Shown: positions 11,469-21,908, counted from the first letter of the stretch. The stretch is 64,000 nt of DNA from Nannochloropsis salina CCMP1776 (GCA_004565275.1 SDOX01000006.1:186001-250000); one strand, 5' to 3'. Notes: generated from the letters alone by a model not told the origin. Made by a program: numbers and translations.

Positions 11469-13904
11469 TCATTTCATTCCTGCCATCCGCCGCGTCAGGG
11501 CCGTCACCAGCGCCTCGCATTTCTTGATTACGGCATCCTGTACACCGGGATATGAATTTTCTCAGTACGCACATCTCCATGCTCCCTTGCTTTCTCTACG
11601 CCTTCGCCTACCTGGTGCGGCTGCAGCTCTTGGTACCCCCACTGGTGGACATCCGTTAGCATGCAATCTCGCACTCCAGTCCGTCTCTTTGTCAGTTCCT
11701 CCACGATCGCATGCCCGCAGAACGGCACGTACAGGTCCGAATACCCGCCCTGCATCCGAGCACGGAAAGGGAGACGGCGTGTCAATAGGAGGTCATGCGC
11801 GTCGATGCGACCAGGGCATCCCCCCGGTCCCTCTGACCTGGCGCTCTCTTACCCCCCCGCCCCTACCTCGTGCACGTAGACGATCCTCCCGTCGCACACG
11901 TCCTCCGCCAGCCCGTTCAGTTTTTGCCCCAGGGTTCGGAAGTGCTCCGAGGAAAGCATCATGGTGGCGAGGGGATCGAGGTAGCCGGCATCATACCCGG
12001 AGGAGACCAAGAGGAGCTCAGGAGCGAAGGCCTAGGAGGAAAGGAAAACGGCATGCGAAAACGCGGCAGGTCCAAGGGGGGGGGCGTGAGGGGCAGAGAG
12101 GGTAAGAGAACACTCGGGAGCTTTAAAGCCCTTTGCGGACTCCACCCGGGCAAAAGCTTCTCCCCGGAACTATCCCGGCCCAACCCTACCACGGCGTTTG
12201 CCCTTCATTTCCGCGACACACTATCTTGGCAAACGTAGACTCAACGCACACTTTCCTGCACAGTCTCTGCGTACCTTATCCCCCCCCCTCAAGCCCCCTC
12301 CCGGCATTGCCTTCGACTCCCTTGCTCTCTTGCCCTCCCCCCCCCGCGACGTCCCCCCCCCTCCCTCCCTGCCTCGCCTCCCCACCCGTCCACGATCTCG
12401 CCTATCATCCTCTCTTCTACGCACCCGGACAGCGGGGAGGATGACTCGGTCAAAGGCCTCGAAGTAGGCGCCAGAGCCGCTCCCGGGGGGGAGGGGGATG
12501 TTGATGGTGGTGCCTTCCCCCTTCCCGGTCCCATTCTCTTCCACGTAACCTGTCCGCGCCGGATAGTTGCTGTCTTGGTGGATGGAGATAAAAAGCACTG
12601 CCTCGTCCTCGTAGAAAGCTTGCTGGAAGGGAGGGAGGGAGGGAGGGAGGGAGGGAGGGATGGATTGTGACTCTAGGGATTTATCGACCCAGGTGCTTTC
12701 CCGTACGTTCGCACGCGGCAAAAAGGGCAAAAGAAGGAAAAGAGGAAGGGAGGGAGGAAGGAAGGGAGGGAGGGAGGGAGGGAGGGAGGAACAGGAGCAT
12801 ATCGCGCGGCCCCTCTTCCTACCTGAGTGCCATTCCCATGGTGCACATCATAGTCGACGATGGCCACGCGCTTCAGCCCTTGCTTGACCCGGGCGTGCAT
12901 CGCCCCCAGAGCCACGTTGTTGAAGAGACAAAAGCCCATCCCTCGGTCTTTTTCGGCATGGTGCCCCGGGGGTCGGACCAAACAGTAAGCGTTTCGGACT
13001 TTGTCGCCCGTTTCCGTCCGACCCGTGACCACCGCGTCGATGGCGTTCAACACCCCGCCCACTGCCAGACAGGCAATTTCGTACGATCCCGGGCCAAAAG
13101 TGGCAAAATCCCCCGCTTCTCCTCCCTGGGCTCGACTCAGACTTTGGATCTTGCCCACGTACTCCAGGGTGTGGAAACGGGTGAGTTCCTCCACGCTGGC
13201 CAAGCGCGGGGGGACGCGGACCAGGCTGGAGGATCCAGAGACGGCGGCGACAGGAATGGAGACGGGCAAGGGCGGCATGGCACGTATAAAGGGGATAAAA
13301 TGGAATGTGGGGGGTGGACGGGGGAGGGGATAAAGCGGAGGGACAGAGCAATGGAAGGGAGTGAAATGGGGTATGCGTACACGTGTGCGTGAATCCGCGC
13401 GGGAGGGCGGGGGCAGGACTTTATGGTAGGGCGTGCCCGGTGAATACATAGCATACACGAAAGACGAGGAGAGTGCAGAGAACAAAACACGAGCAGCGAG
13501 GAAGAAAGATGTCCGTTGCGATCGTCACGATTACGAACGCGTCGTTCCCGGTTCCACGTACCAGTCGAGCAGACCACTTGCATCCAACAAGTTGTGCAGG
13601 CGGCGTTTCGACTCCGGAGATTCAAAGTGTCGCGTTGGTTGGATCCATTCACTGCATATAGATAATATCGAAATAAAATGTGGAAGGCGTGTCAAACAAG
13701 ATGGGGCCTGTTTTTCAAACGCACAAGGCCGGGGCGAAATGCGACGTACTTCCAAGTATATTTGCCGGCGTGATGCCACATGTATCGTTCATGCCAGACA
13801 TAGCCTGTCGTGCTTTTGGTGAGAGCAGACGAAAGCTTTGTGCCAGCGCCCGCATTCGCAGCCATGGTTCTGTTCCCAATGGCCTTTACTCCGTCTCTGT
13901 CCAC
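11469..13904 (-). CDS. Class II-type histone deacetylase, 7 exons
   Basis: Zn-dependent lysine deacetylase of the arginase/deacetylase fold. The first exons are 13904-13750, 13651-13562, 13225-12823 and from 12622 on; the last ends at the stop 11469-11471. N-terminal TGYVWHERYMWHHAG matches the class II start (…DERM..H..G). The catalytic core follows: RPPGHHAEKDRGMGFCLFNN (general-base His pair), VDYDVHHGNGTQ (Zn-ligand Asp and His), SSGYDAGYLDPLA (third Zn-ligand Asp) and HEGGYSDLYVPFC. All key residues are present, so it should be active. Start ATG 13904 or the in-frame ATG at 13865 are both possible. It resembles plant HDA8/HDA14 and bacterial acetoin-utilisation-like deacetylases, so a non-histone or organellar substrate cannot be excluded. 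Confidence 0.92.
12628..12661. repeat. GGGA array at a deacetylase 3' splice site
   Basis: Sense strand CCCT ending CCCTTCCAG, then the exon encoding QAFYEDEA. The array is the polypyrimidine tract. A second, degenerate array lies in the same intron at 12747-12789. Confidence 0.88.
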
Positions 13905-14438
13905 CTGCCTCGATTATCCGACGGGGAATATTGACAAGGGTCCTGTGCCTTTAAAGTGATGAAGGAATGCGAAAAGCCAAGCAACACCTCACCAAGGCGC
14001 TTCCAATGGATACCTGGGTAGAAACGTGTGTTGATATCGTCGTTAAGTACTTTTTGGAGCTCTCAAAGGAGGGGGAACGTTAGTAAGGCGGAAGACAGCA
14101 TGAGCGAGATGACGTTGTCATCGCAGTTGCTTTTCTGCCCTAGAAATCCGCTCCATTCGGCTACCCTTTCACGCTGCAGCACATGCTCTCAATGTGTCAC
14201 GACGATCTATGAATTCTAACCCTTCGAATGCAGTGCGAGTCGGATAAGCTGGTGAGACAAGTAGTGTGTCCTGGTGACTGCGGAAGGCGCAGAGCCTTCT
14301 CGCTGCTAGGAAAAAAGTTCAAAAATCCGGCGGATGGAACAAATACTTTTTCTCGTCGCTGTCTGGCCTTGCTAGAAAACGCGATTTCTTTTTTCACTTT
14401 CTTATTCCCGTGCCTTTTCAGAATTGACAGCACGGCAC
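13905..14438. promoter_or_regulatory. Divergent promoter region, deacetylase / OFD1-like
   Basis: 534 bp between two genes transcribed away from each other, so it must hold both promoters. No TATA box or shared element is obvious. Confidence 0.45.
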
Positions 14439-16748
14439 ATGGCTGATGATGGTAATGAAAAATACCCTGAATGCCAGGAGTGTCAGCATCACTTTACAAC
14501 CACCCTCCCCGAGATAAAGGCCCACGTCCGACAAAAGCTGCGGGAATCAGGAGCCATCGACGTAATTTTAGCCCAGCTTCCGGTACATTTAATCAGACCT
14601 TTGCTCAAAAATATTCCTAAAGATTCAAAATTCAACCACGGACGTGCATTTTTTCCTCCTGATGTGCCATGGGAGCACGTTGTGCTTAACAGCCTGGTAG
14701 TGGATTTCTTGCGGCACGGAAACTTTTGCAACACATTAGCAACGTTCATGCGCGAGAGTCATATGCTAGTCCAACGAAAGCCTTTATCACGGTCTCATGT
14801 GGCGGAAACCTTGGGATTAAAAAATGCCAAGTCCCAGGAGAACCAGAGTTTGCTCCACGTACTAGTTGGGCCGGGGCCCATTTTTCGGAGTGCCACTTTT
14901 GTCAATGTCATGTCGTCTCAAACCCAGACGGACGTACAGGAAGACCCGCAGCTTTGGCCTTCTCCTTCCCAGTGCTATGAGCAAAAATTTCGCCAGTTTC
15001 AAGAGGAGTGTGGGGCGCGGGTTGCCAAGGAGAAAGCAGAAGAGTTGGCGCATTTTCGCGAGACGGACCTCATGCATATGAGATTGGAGGAAGCCGCGAA
15101 GCACCGTCGGGAGCTTTCGATGTTGCAAGAGCAAATGAAAGTGAGGGAAGAGGCCCGAATTGAGGAAGCGCGGGCCCAGGCCAGGGAAGAAACACGTTTG
15201 GTCCAAGCACGGTTGCAGGCGGGCGAGGCCGTTCAGTACGCAGCCAGGCAAGCCGTGCTCCGGGAAAAGGAAGGACTGAAAGTCCGAGAGGCGGCCGTTG
15301 AAAGGGCAGAAGCACGCGTCACCCAGCGATACAAGGCATTGGACAAGGCTGAGCAGGAATTGCAGGACAAGGTCGAGGCGTGGAAACAGGAACGTACGCA
15401 GGAGGTCTCAGCCGCCCGTCAGGAGGGAGCAAGCCTGTACAGCACACAGCTACAGAGCCTGCGGCGGCAGCAGCAGCTTCTCCAAGAGGAGCTTCGGAAG
15501 CTGGAGGCCGAACGGGTGGATTGCCACGAGCAGGCCTTGGCGAGTCAGGATTTGCGGCGCGAGTTGGAGGAGGCCCGCGCCTGCGTGACGGAGGTGGGGC
15601 GGCTCCGGAAAGAGAACGCGCGGCTATTGGCGGAAAAACACCGTTTACAAGCCCAGGAAGAAAACGCATGGGCACGGGAACAACAAGCGACGGAGAAAGA
15701 GCGGTGCTTGGAACGCTCGTGCAGAGACCTGCGGGTGGAGGTGGAGAAGCTCGGCCGGGCACGGGAGGAGGACGAGGAAGAGCTTCTTGCCCTCCGGGAG
15801 GAAGTGACGGGCCTTCGCGCCCTAATGCGCGCCTCGCAGCAGGCCTTGCACAGCTTGGGGGCCCAAGCGGCGACCAGAGAGACTCTAAATGACCAGATGC
15901 TTCCCACGCGCCCGCCTTCCACCGGCGCCCCCCGCACCAGACCCCTCTTTCCCTCCTCGTGTGCCGGATTCTCCAGAAATGGCACCAGGTCCATGAGAAA
16001 AGAACAAGACTTGAGACCTGTCTCTCGGAAGACCGTGTCGCCTTCAAGGCTGCGTGATAGACTGCTCTCAGGAAAGCAAACATATGTCCTTCCATCTTCC
16101 CCCTCCGCCTCTTCTCCTGCCCTCTCCTCACCCGCTTCCTCCCCCTCGGACTGCCCCCCGGCGTTGACCGCTGCCATGCACGCCTACGAGGGAGAGGTAC
16201 AGAAACTTCAAGAGATCCACGACGAGTTTGCGCAACGACGGGAAAGTTGTCGGTTTGCCCTCTCATCTCCCACCAACACGAACGACACGAGCGCAAAATG
16301 CGACCGGACCCTCGGAGAATATCAAGTGGGGGCCCAATCCATCCGTGACGATGCCATCGAGGCAGTGGGTGTTGCAGGAAGGAGAGAGGATGTAACGGGG
16401 GAGGATGGCGAGCGGTTGGAAAGGACAGAGGTGTTGGCAGGAGTGAGCAAGGTGGAAAATGTCGACGGCATCAAGAAGGAAGGGGCAGGAGGCACGGCAC
16501 ACTGGCAGGAGGAGGAAATAGACACCGAAAAGGAGAGTGCGGAAGAGGGGAAGAGGAAGGTGGAGAGGAGGGAAGATGACGAGGAAGAAGGCGTGGGGGA
16601 GGAGGGGGAAGGGGAGGAGGGGGTAGACCGAGAGGGGAAAGATGGGAAAGAGAAGGAAGAGGGGGACGAGGAGCGGGGGGCAATGGAAGAAGGCGAAGAT
16701 AGTTTTGAAGAAGAAACGGAAGAGGAGAGCAGCGAGAAAGGCAACTAA
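14439..16748 (+). CDS. OFD1-like LisH and coiled-coil centrosomal protein
   Basis: Single exon, about 769 residues, first ATG at 14439 (MADDGNEKYPE). Around residues 20-60 it reads EIKAHVRQKLRESGAID and HLIRPLLKN, then a LisH motif (VDFLRHGNFCNTLATFMRES), with the same order and spacing as the N-terminus of animal OFD1. QTQTDVQEDP recalls METQTS of OFD1. Residues 160-480 are a long Glu/Arg/Gln-rich coiled coil with LREKEGLKVREAAVERAEAR, like the LRGREAELKQRVEAFE stretch of OFD1. The last 150 residues are strongly acidic. OFD1 is a distal centriole and basal-body protein. The call rests on domain order and local similarity; other LisH coiled-coil proteins (FOPNL, FOP) are alternatives. Confidence 0.72.
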   Translation: MADDGNEKYPECQECQHHFTTTLPEIKAHVRQKLRESGAIDVILAQLPVHLIRPLLKNIPKDSKFNHGRAFFPPDVPWEHVVLNSLVVDFLRHGNFCNTLATFMRESHMLVQRKPLSRSHVAETLGLKNAKSQENQSLLHVLVGPGPIFRSATFVNVMSSQTQTDVQEDPQLWPSPSQCYEQKFRQFQEECGARVAKEKAEELAHFRETDLMHMRLEEAAKHRRELSMLQEQMKVREEARIEEARAQAREETRLVQARLQAGEAVQYAARQAVLREKEGLKVREAAVERAEARVTQRYKALDKAEQELQDKVEAWKQERTQEVSAARQEGASLYSTQLQSLRRQQQLLQEELRKLEAERVDCHEQALASQDLRRELEEARACVTEVGRLRKENARLLAEKHRLQAQEENAWAREQQATEKERCLERSCRDLRVEVEKLGRAREEDEEELLALREEVTGLRALMRASQQALHSLGAQAATRETLNDQMLPTRPPSTGAPRTRPLFPSSCAGFSRNGTRSMRKEQDLRPVSRKTVSPSRLRDRLLSGKQTYVLPSSPSASSPALSSPASSPSDCPPALTAAMHAYEGEVQKLQEIHDEFAQRRESCRFALSSPTNTNDTSAKCDRTLGEYQVGAQSIRDDAIEAVGVAGRREDVTGEDGERLERTEVLAGVSKVENVDGIKKEGAGGTAHWQEEEIDTEKESAEEGKRKVERREDDEEEGVGEEGEGEEGVDREGKDGKEKEEGDEERGAMEEGEDSFEEETEEESSEKGN

Positions 16749-17130
16749 GTAAGCATGCAGGGGTTTTAAGATAATCCAAACAAGATCGTTGCACACAACT
16801 TTTTTGTCCTCGTCGCTGGGGTTGGTTCTATCATTTTCCCTCTCACGTCCGCTCACTTGTTACTAAAACACGAAAGATCCGAAACTCGAACGTTCATCCT
16901 ACCCACACCCGATTCCTGTTACTATGCGTGTGAGCTCATGCAATTTCAACTATTACCTCCCTCGTCCATTTCGTCCTTCAATGGCGAGGATGTGCAGTCA
17001 GGAATAGGAGAGGCTTGTACATAGGCATTCAAGCAGGAATCTCCAAGGAACGAGGGAAGGACGAAAAGAGGGAGTTCAGGGTCATTCTCCGCACGGGGAG
17101 CACCGGGCGCAAGCCCTCCATTTTCAATGC
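16749..17130. other. Convergent 3' region
   Basis: 382 bp between the stops of the OFD1-like gene and the small plastid protein. It presumably holds both 3' UTRs. Nothing else seen. Confidence 0.4.
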
Positions 17131-17541
17131 TTAGTCGTAATTGGGGAAATCGATCTGGGGCAGGAAGACCAGCGCACCCAGGAAAATGGCAATCATCAAA
17201 CCCACGACCACGATACCGTTTCCTTTTGCCACCTCCACCTCTTCCTTACGCTCATATGCCCATATATTTGACTTGCCATCCTCGTCCGTCGTGCGGCCCT
17301 TGCGTGACCGCAAGTTGTTCTGGAAAGTAAGCTGTCGCGCTTCCTCTTCTTCTTCCGCTGTCATTTTGTCCAACAGTGCCAAAGAGGGCAGGTTAATTAA
17401 TGGTAGCTGCGTGCGACGGCTCATCGCAGCGCCAGCGCTTGTAGATAAGGGGAGCTGCTTCCTAGGAAGGGAGGCTTTGGGCACGAAGGCCTGGACGAGC
17501 AGGGCCAAGAACGCGGCCGCGAAGAACAATTGCTTGAACAT
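17131..17541 (-). CDS. Small plastid-targeted one-span membrane protein
   Basis: Single exon, 136 residues. The N-terminus MFKQLFFAAAFLALLVQAF^VPKA is a signal peptide ending at an AF motif, the bipartite plastid presequence of stramenopiles. The mature part is short: an acidic helix (TAEEEEEARQLTFQNNLRSR), then SNIWAYERKEEVEVAKGN, one transmembrane segment (GIVVVGLMIAIFLGALVFL) and a short tail PQIDFPNYD. Size and topology are those of a low-molecular-mass photosystem or cytochrome b6f subunit, but I do not recognise the family. It is divergent from the DUF1995 plastid protein. Confidence 0.8.
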   Translation of the reverse strand: MFKQLFFAAAFLALLVQAFVPKASLPRKQLPLSTSAGAAMSRRTQLPLINLPSLALLDKMTAEEEEEARQLTFQNNLRSRKGRTTDEDGKSNIWAYERKEEVEVAKGNGIVVVGLMIAIFLGALVFLPQIDFPNYD

Positions 17542-18179
17542 TAGATATGGTCACTCTGTAATCGTGAGGTGGCGGGGCGGGATAATGTGTGATCATGAGT
17601 GGCATATGTAGAGTCACCATTATCATAGCGTTCTATGCGACAGTCAGCAAGACAACAACCACAAGTGCTGCGCTATATTGGCTTCCCAATCTGGCAATTC
17701 GGCATAAGGGTGGTCAGTCGACTTTATCAGATGGTTACGTGCATCGGAAAGCCACAAAGCTTCCACTACACGCGTCTCTGCGGGCCTTTCCGAGGACGTG
17801 GTCCTACCCCGTGAGGAGAGAAGAACACCACGTTGTGGGATCTGACCTCGCTTCACGACAGACTACCGACTGAAGAAATCCTCTCCATGTTTGTACACTC
17901 CTTCTGTCATTACACACACCATTGCCGTCACCAGAGGCACACAACGCACCACCACCGCCCTCGGGAAGAAGACCCCAACTCAATTGAGATATGCGACAAC
18001 GTGGCTGGGGCGACGCGTGGATCGGCCCAGTAACGGCTTGAAGCTCGACCCCCTGTTCCCAACTATCAGGCGGGCCCCGTGTGCTCCTGTCTATTGCGTC
18101 CTCTGACCCTTGTTCCTCCTTTAACACCTACCTTACAGCTTGTGTGGTGAATTTCTCCGTGATTGCTGGCTGGGAGATC
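17542..18179. promoter_or_regulatory. Divergent promoter region of two plastid-protein genes
   Basis: 638 bp between the small membrane protein and the DUF1995 gene, both predicted plastid proteins, so shared control is plausible. The DUF1995 5' UTR lies at its right end. No motif stands out. Confidence 0.45.
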
Positions 18180-19722
18180 ATGGGTAAGTGATGCTTGCTA
18201 TTTTTTCCGAATCAAATGTGGATGATTTAACCTCCTCTGTCCTGTCGCCCACAGCTGCCCGTGCTCCTTGCGGCTTTCTTTTACGAATTGTAGCATTTCA
18301 CAAGACCTGGCTTTCTATACTGGTTTTAATTTTGCTATATAGCACCAGTACGAACGCGTTCTATGGTCTTTCTGGACCCCAACGATCCCAATCTGTCTTT
18401 GTTTTGTATGCCTCCACGCCAAGCAAACTCCCTGTCGTGGGACCCTCGTTTTACGCTGAGGTCCGGAAACAAGGTAATGATGCCCATGACTGGATGTTAG
18501 GTATATTATAGGATTGTTACTAATCTCACCTATAACCTTTTTTACCCATCAAGCCACCGAGGCTGTGCAAGCTGGATTGAAAGCTGGATTTGAGCAAATG
18601 GAAATCGAGTTTCCTATCAGTCCAGGACGAATAGATGTCTCATTAGGAGAGTTCTTGGACGACTCCCGAGAATGGACCCGGGAATTTGTCCGACCATTCA
18701 CGCCAAAGGGGGCCAAACTCTGGGTGATATTTCCAGACGGGAAGGAGGCGACCTTGGCAGGGAAAAGATGGGGGGGGGTGAATTTTCGCATCATGGGGAT
18801 CGATACCGCGATGAAAGCGTCCAAGGATGAGGCCTGTGAATTGCAGGTGTGTGACATCTCTGCCTGTACAGGATGACCGACCTGCAGGGGTTTCCTTCTT
18901 GTTCCTGCATCAATTCATTGCTTTTCTAAACATGTCAAGTTGGTTCCATTTTCCGAAGCTTTCTACATGGTATTTGTTCGTTAACCCTAATTGATTCATT
19001 CTCGGCTATTCCGTCCCTTTATCATCCTCCTTTCCTGACGACTCCGTCCTCAGATCGCTGTCACGCCAGGGTTTAACGTCCAAGAATACATTAACTTGGA
19101 AAAAGTTCGACGGCCTGGGGTGCCCATGATAGTTGTCAATGGAAATTTGGACCGCATTCGTGGAGGTGAGAGGGAGAGAGGGAGGGAAAGGGGGAGAAGG
19201 GGAGGGAGAGGGAGGAGAAAAGAGGGAGGTAGGTAGAGGGATAGAAAAGAAAATCAGGACACAAGTACGGCCACACAGATGAACCAATGTATCATCAAGG
19301 TGCCCGGAATAGGCGATTGGACTAAGGCCTGTAGTATCCGATAGGGCCTTCCTGCCTTCCACGTTCCTTCCATCCCCGCAGGCTACTACCCTCGCATTTT
19401 TTACCCCGGTCTCTACAAAGTCAAGGAGCGGATGCTGCAATATTTCGAGCCGGTGTACTACCTGAAGCCCGCTCAAGGTGGATTTCTTTTCAGGAAATTT
19501 CCTGAAGAATGGCAGCAGGTCCTGGCCTACTACGACCTTCAGCCGGGGGCGGGGCGTGGGAGGGGAGACAAAGGGCGGAAGCAGGTGTTGACAAAGGTAG
19601 TGGCAACTTGCGAGGAACGACCAGCCTATAACGACGTGGTGAATGCTCTTAAAAAAGAGAGCTTGAGCATGGCCAGGGCCGCGCAGGAGGCCCAGGAGGC
19701 GGCGGAGAGGGAGGCAGGATAG
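18180..19722 (+). CDS. Plastid DUF1995 protein (LPA3-like), 5 exons
   Basis: Exons 18180-18183, 18255-18473, 18554-18846, 19054-19165 and 19382-19722 give 322 residues. The first coding exon would be only ATGG: ATGG|GTAAGT…CCCACAG|CTGCC gives MAARAPCGFLLRIVAFHKTW followed by a hydrophobic segment and STSTNAF^YGL, a signal peptide with the AF motif. The alternative start at 18191 reads through that intron. The mature protein starts LPVVGPSFYAEVRKQATEAVQ and contains AGLKAGFEQMEIEFP, the DUF1995 opening, later VQEYINLEKVRRPG and MIVVNGNLDRIRGGYYPRIF. Arabidopsis LPA3, needed for photosystem II assembly, belongs to this family; that role here is inference. GT-AG boundaries all keep frame. Confidence 0.85.
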
Positions 19723-20489
19723 GACTCGGGCTTGTAGATGTGAGAAGGAGGGGAAGAGAGGAGGAAATGAAAGCGGCCAGCCATGGGCTGGGAAGAAGGA
19801 GGGCTATGCAAATAAAGTAATCTTTGGGAAAGAAAGAGTGCCATACGGGTAAGTGGAGAAGGCCTTTCTTATTACTCGCGGAATAAGGGGCGGTCGTCGG
19901 AAGGAAAGAGAAAGAAGCAGGCGTGTCCTCGACATGTCAAAGGGCGACCCACAAGAAATGAAGCTCTTTTCAGCAATTGGAAAATGGAAGAAAAAGAACG
20001 ATGTTGTATTTAAATGTAATGGTACTGTGAAGTACGATGAGCAGCCAGTGAATTCTGTGTGCAATACTCCTTCTTAAACACTTCTCATGGCATACCCAAA
20101 GCCCCTCGCCCTCACTTTCTCCGCCTCTCCACCTCCCATCTCTCTCTCTTCCATTCTCTCTCTCTTTCTTTCAGCCTCTTTGTCTCCCTCCTTCTCTCAC
20201 CTTCCATCCCTCTCACAAAATTTTCTTCTTCACGTGCATCACCTCCAACATGCTCCTTACGTCTCGTAGTTTCCCCCGCCCGTCATTCGTTTCCTCCGTA
20301 TTTCCAGTTACTCCGACGTCATGCCATCTTCGCTGGCCTTTCCTTCGACATGTCGACATCCCACCCGTTCTCCATTGTCCTTCTTGTCACTTTCCTTGCT
20401 CATTCCCCACACCACACCCTGCCTGATTGAATACATCGATTTCCAATGATGTGATATCCCGTATTCATGTTTCATTTCTGGCCCACGAG
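19723..20489. other. Convergent 3' region
   Basis: 767 bp between two converging genes. It includes a pyrimidine-rich stretch (20100-20300) but no array like those in introns. No gene supported. Confidence 0.4.
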
Positions 20490-21487
20490 TCACAAATGCA
20501 TGCTTCTTCTGGAAAAAAGCCGTGCCCATAGACGTGTGCACGGATTCCCCTGCTCCCTCCTTCCTTGGCGCGCCGGAAAGCGCGAGTTGGAGGCAAGGGC
20601 GATCGTGATGCTACTGCAGGTGGGGCACCGAACATATTTGGCAGCCACTGGGACACGCAGCCATTCCTCCTCGACACAAGACATGCATTGCACATATTTA
20701 TACCCTTTGGCGGTCGTGGCAGGCAAAGCATGAAGCCGTCGCCGTTCTGGTTCTATGCGTGGACGGGGGGAGGTATTTGCAGAGGAAGGAATATTTTGAG
20801 GCGCTTGTGAAGGGGGAGGAGAGGCAGCTGTGGGCATAGCCGATACGGGGGGGCGCGTGCCTCGTAAGGTAGCTAAGATGCTGCTTAGGGAGGTCGGGCC
20901 AGAGAGGTCCTCGGAAACGAGAGAAGCAGCGTGAGCGTCGTGGAAAGGATTGTCCAAGGGAGGATCGCCTGATGGAGATGCAGGCTGCTGCTGTCTTGGG
21001 GCTACCGAGGCATGTTGATCAACGATCATCTCATCGTCCTCCTCATCGCCCGCCGATCCCGCGACCACATTCCCGGCGCCCGTGACACGCGCATTCATTT
21101 CGCTGGAAGGGATGCCTCGGCTGCCTAGCATTCTTTGGCGATGTCCTTGTCTCTTCCTACTCTCTAATTCTTTGCGTTCAGAAGTTGTTTCGTAAGGGTG
21201 GAGATGGTGGATCGCCGAACATAAGGCTCCCAGGGCACCTCTACAGAACAGGGTAGGTCTCGTTTCCTCCTCGTCCTCGTCGTCGTCCTCGTCGACTTCG
21301 TCTCGCTGTACGAATGTTTCAGAAAGTAGTTGGCATGAGACTCTGTAGGATAAAGTATAACATGAATGTGAAGCATGTCTACTGCACTCACCAGCCAAGC
21401 GAGGCGTGCATCTTCGTCTTCAGCCCGGGCCATGGAAGTATAATGCTGCAAAGCCCGCGCCGCTGCGCTGTCGCTATTTGCGCTCAT
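20490..21487 (-). CDS. Zinc-ribbon (LSD1-like) protein of unknown role
   Basis: Two exons, 21487-21392 and 21305-20490, 303 residues. The start MSANSDSAAARALQHY opens a short alpha-helical segment (MARAEDEDARLAWL) that resembles a MIT or TPR helix, broken by the intron. Then come a very acidic run (RDEVDEDDDEDEEETRP), a helical part (GALGALCSAIHHLHPY), and a long Ser/Pro-rich disordered region. Near the C-terminus is a zinc ribbon, YVQCMSCVEEEWLRVP then YVRCPTC, two CxxC pairs 16 residues apart, similar to plant LSD1 zinc fingers. The last residues are basic. I cannot assign a function. Divergent from the RUS-family gene. Confidence 0.7.
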
Positions 21488-21908
21488 TTCGCCTATTGAA
21501 GTAACATATCTATATGATTGGTTTGTCTGTACGTATACGCATTGTCCAAGGTGCCTGAAAGGCGGCGGTAATCTGTTAATGAACCGAGCCCAAGAGAAGA
21601 TCGGAGCTGCCATGCTATCAAAGAAGAAACGTCTAACGGCCTCAAGAGGATAAACGTAGAGAAAAATGGCTCCACTCCTCGTCCTAATTACACACAATAT
21701 TCGAAAAATTAAAGGAATTCCTCTCTTACATCGAATTCTGCGACGTTTGACGATGCCTGCAGACAACTTTGGTTAGAATGCATGGCGGCCCATGTAAAGC
21801 ACCGAAACTTCAAAGTGTTGCGTTCTTCAATCTAGTCACAGCCTGCCCCGTTTCCTGCACTCAAGCACGTTTTTTGACGTCTGATCCCACTGCGCACACA
21901 TCAACAGC
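21488..21908. promoter_or_regulatory. Divergent promoter region, zinc-ribbon / RUS family
   Basis: 421 bp shared between two genes transcribed outward. An ORF continues upstream of the zinc-ribbon start but shows no domain. No specific element recognised. Confidence 0.4.

Noticed and set aside
12667-13392. Plus-strand open frame antisense to the deacetylase
   Set aside because: No domain; it overlaps a minus-strand exon with all catalytic deacetylase motifs.
15319-16296. Minus-strand open frame of 325 residues within the OFD1-like gene
   Set aside because: Shadow of a GC-rich coiled-coil coding sequence; low-complexity Arg/Pro/Ser composition and no domain.
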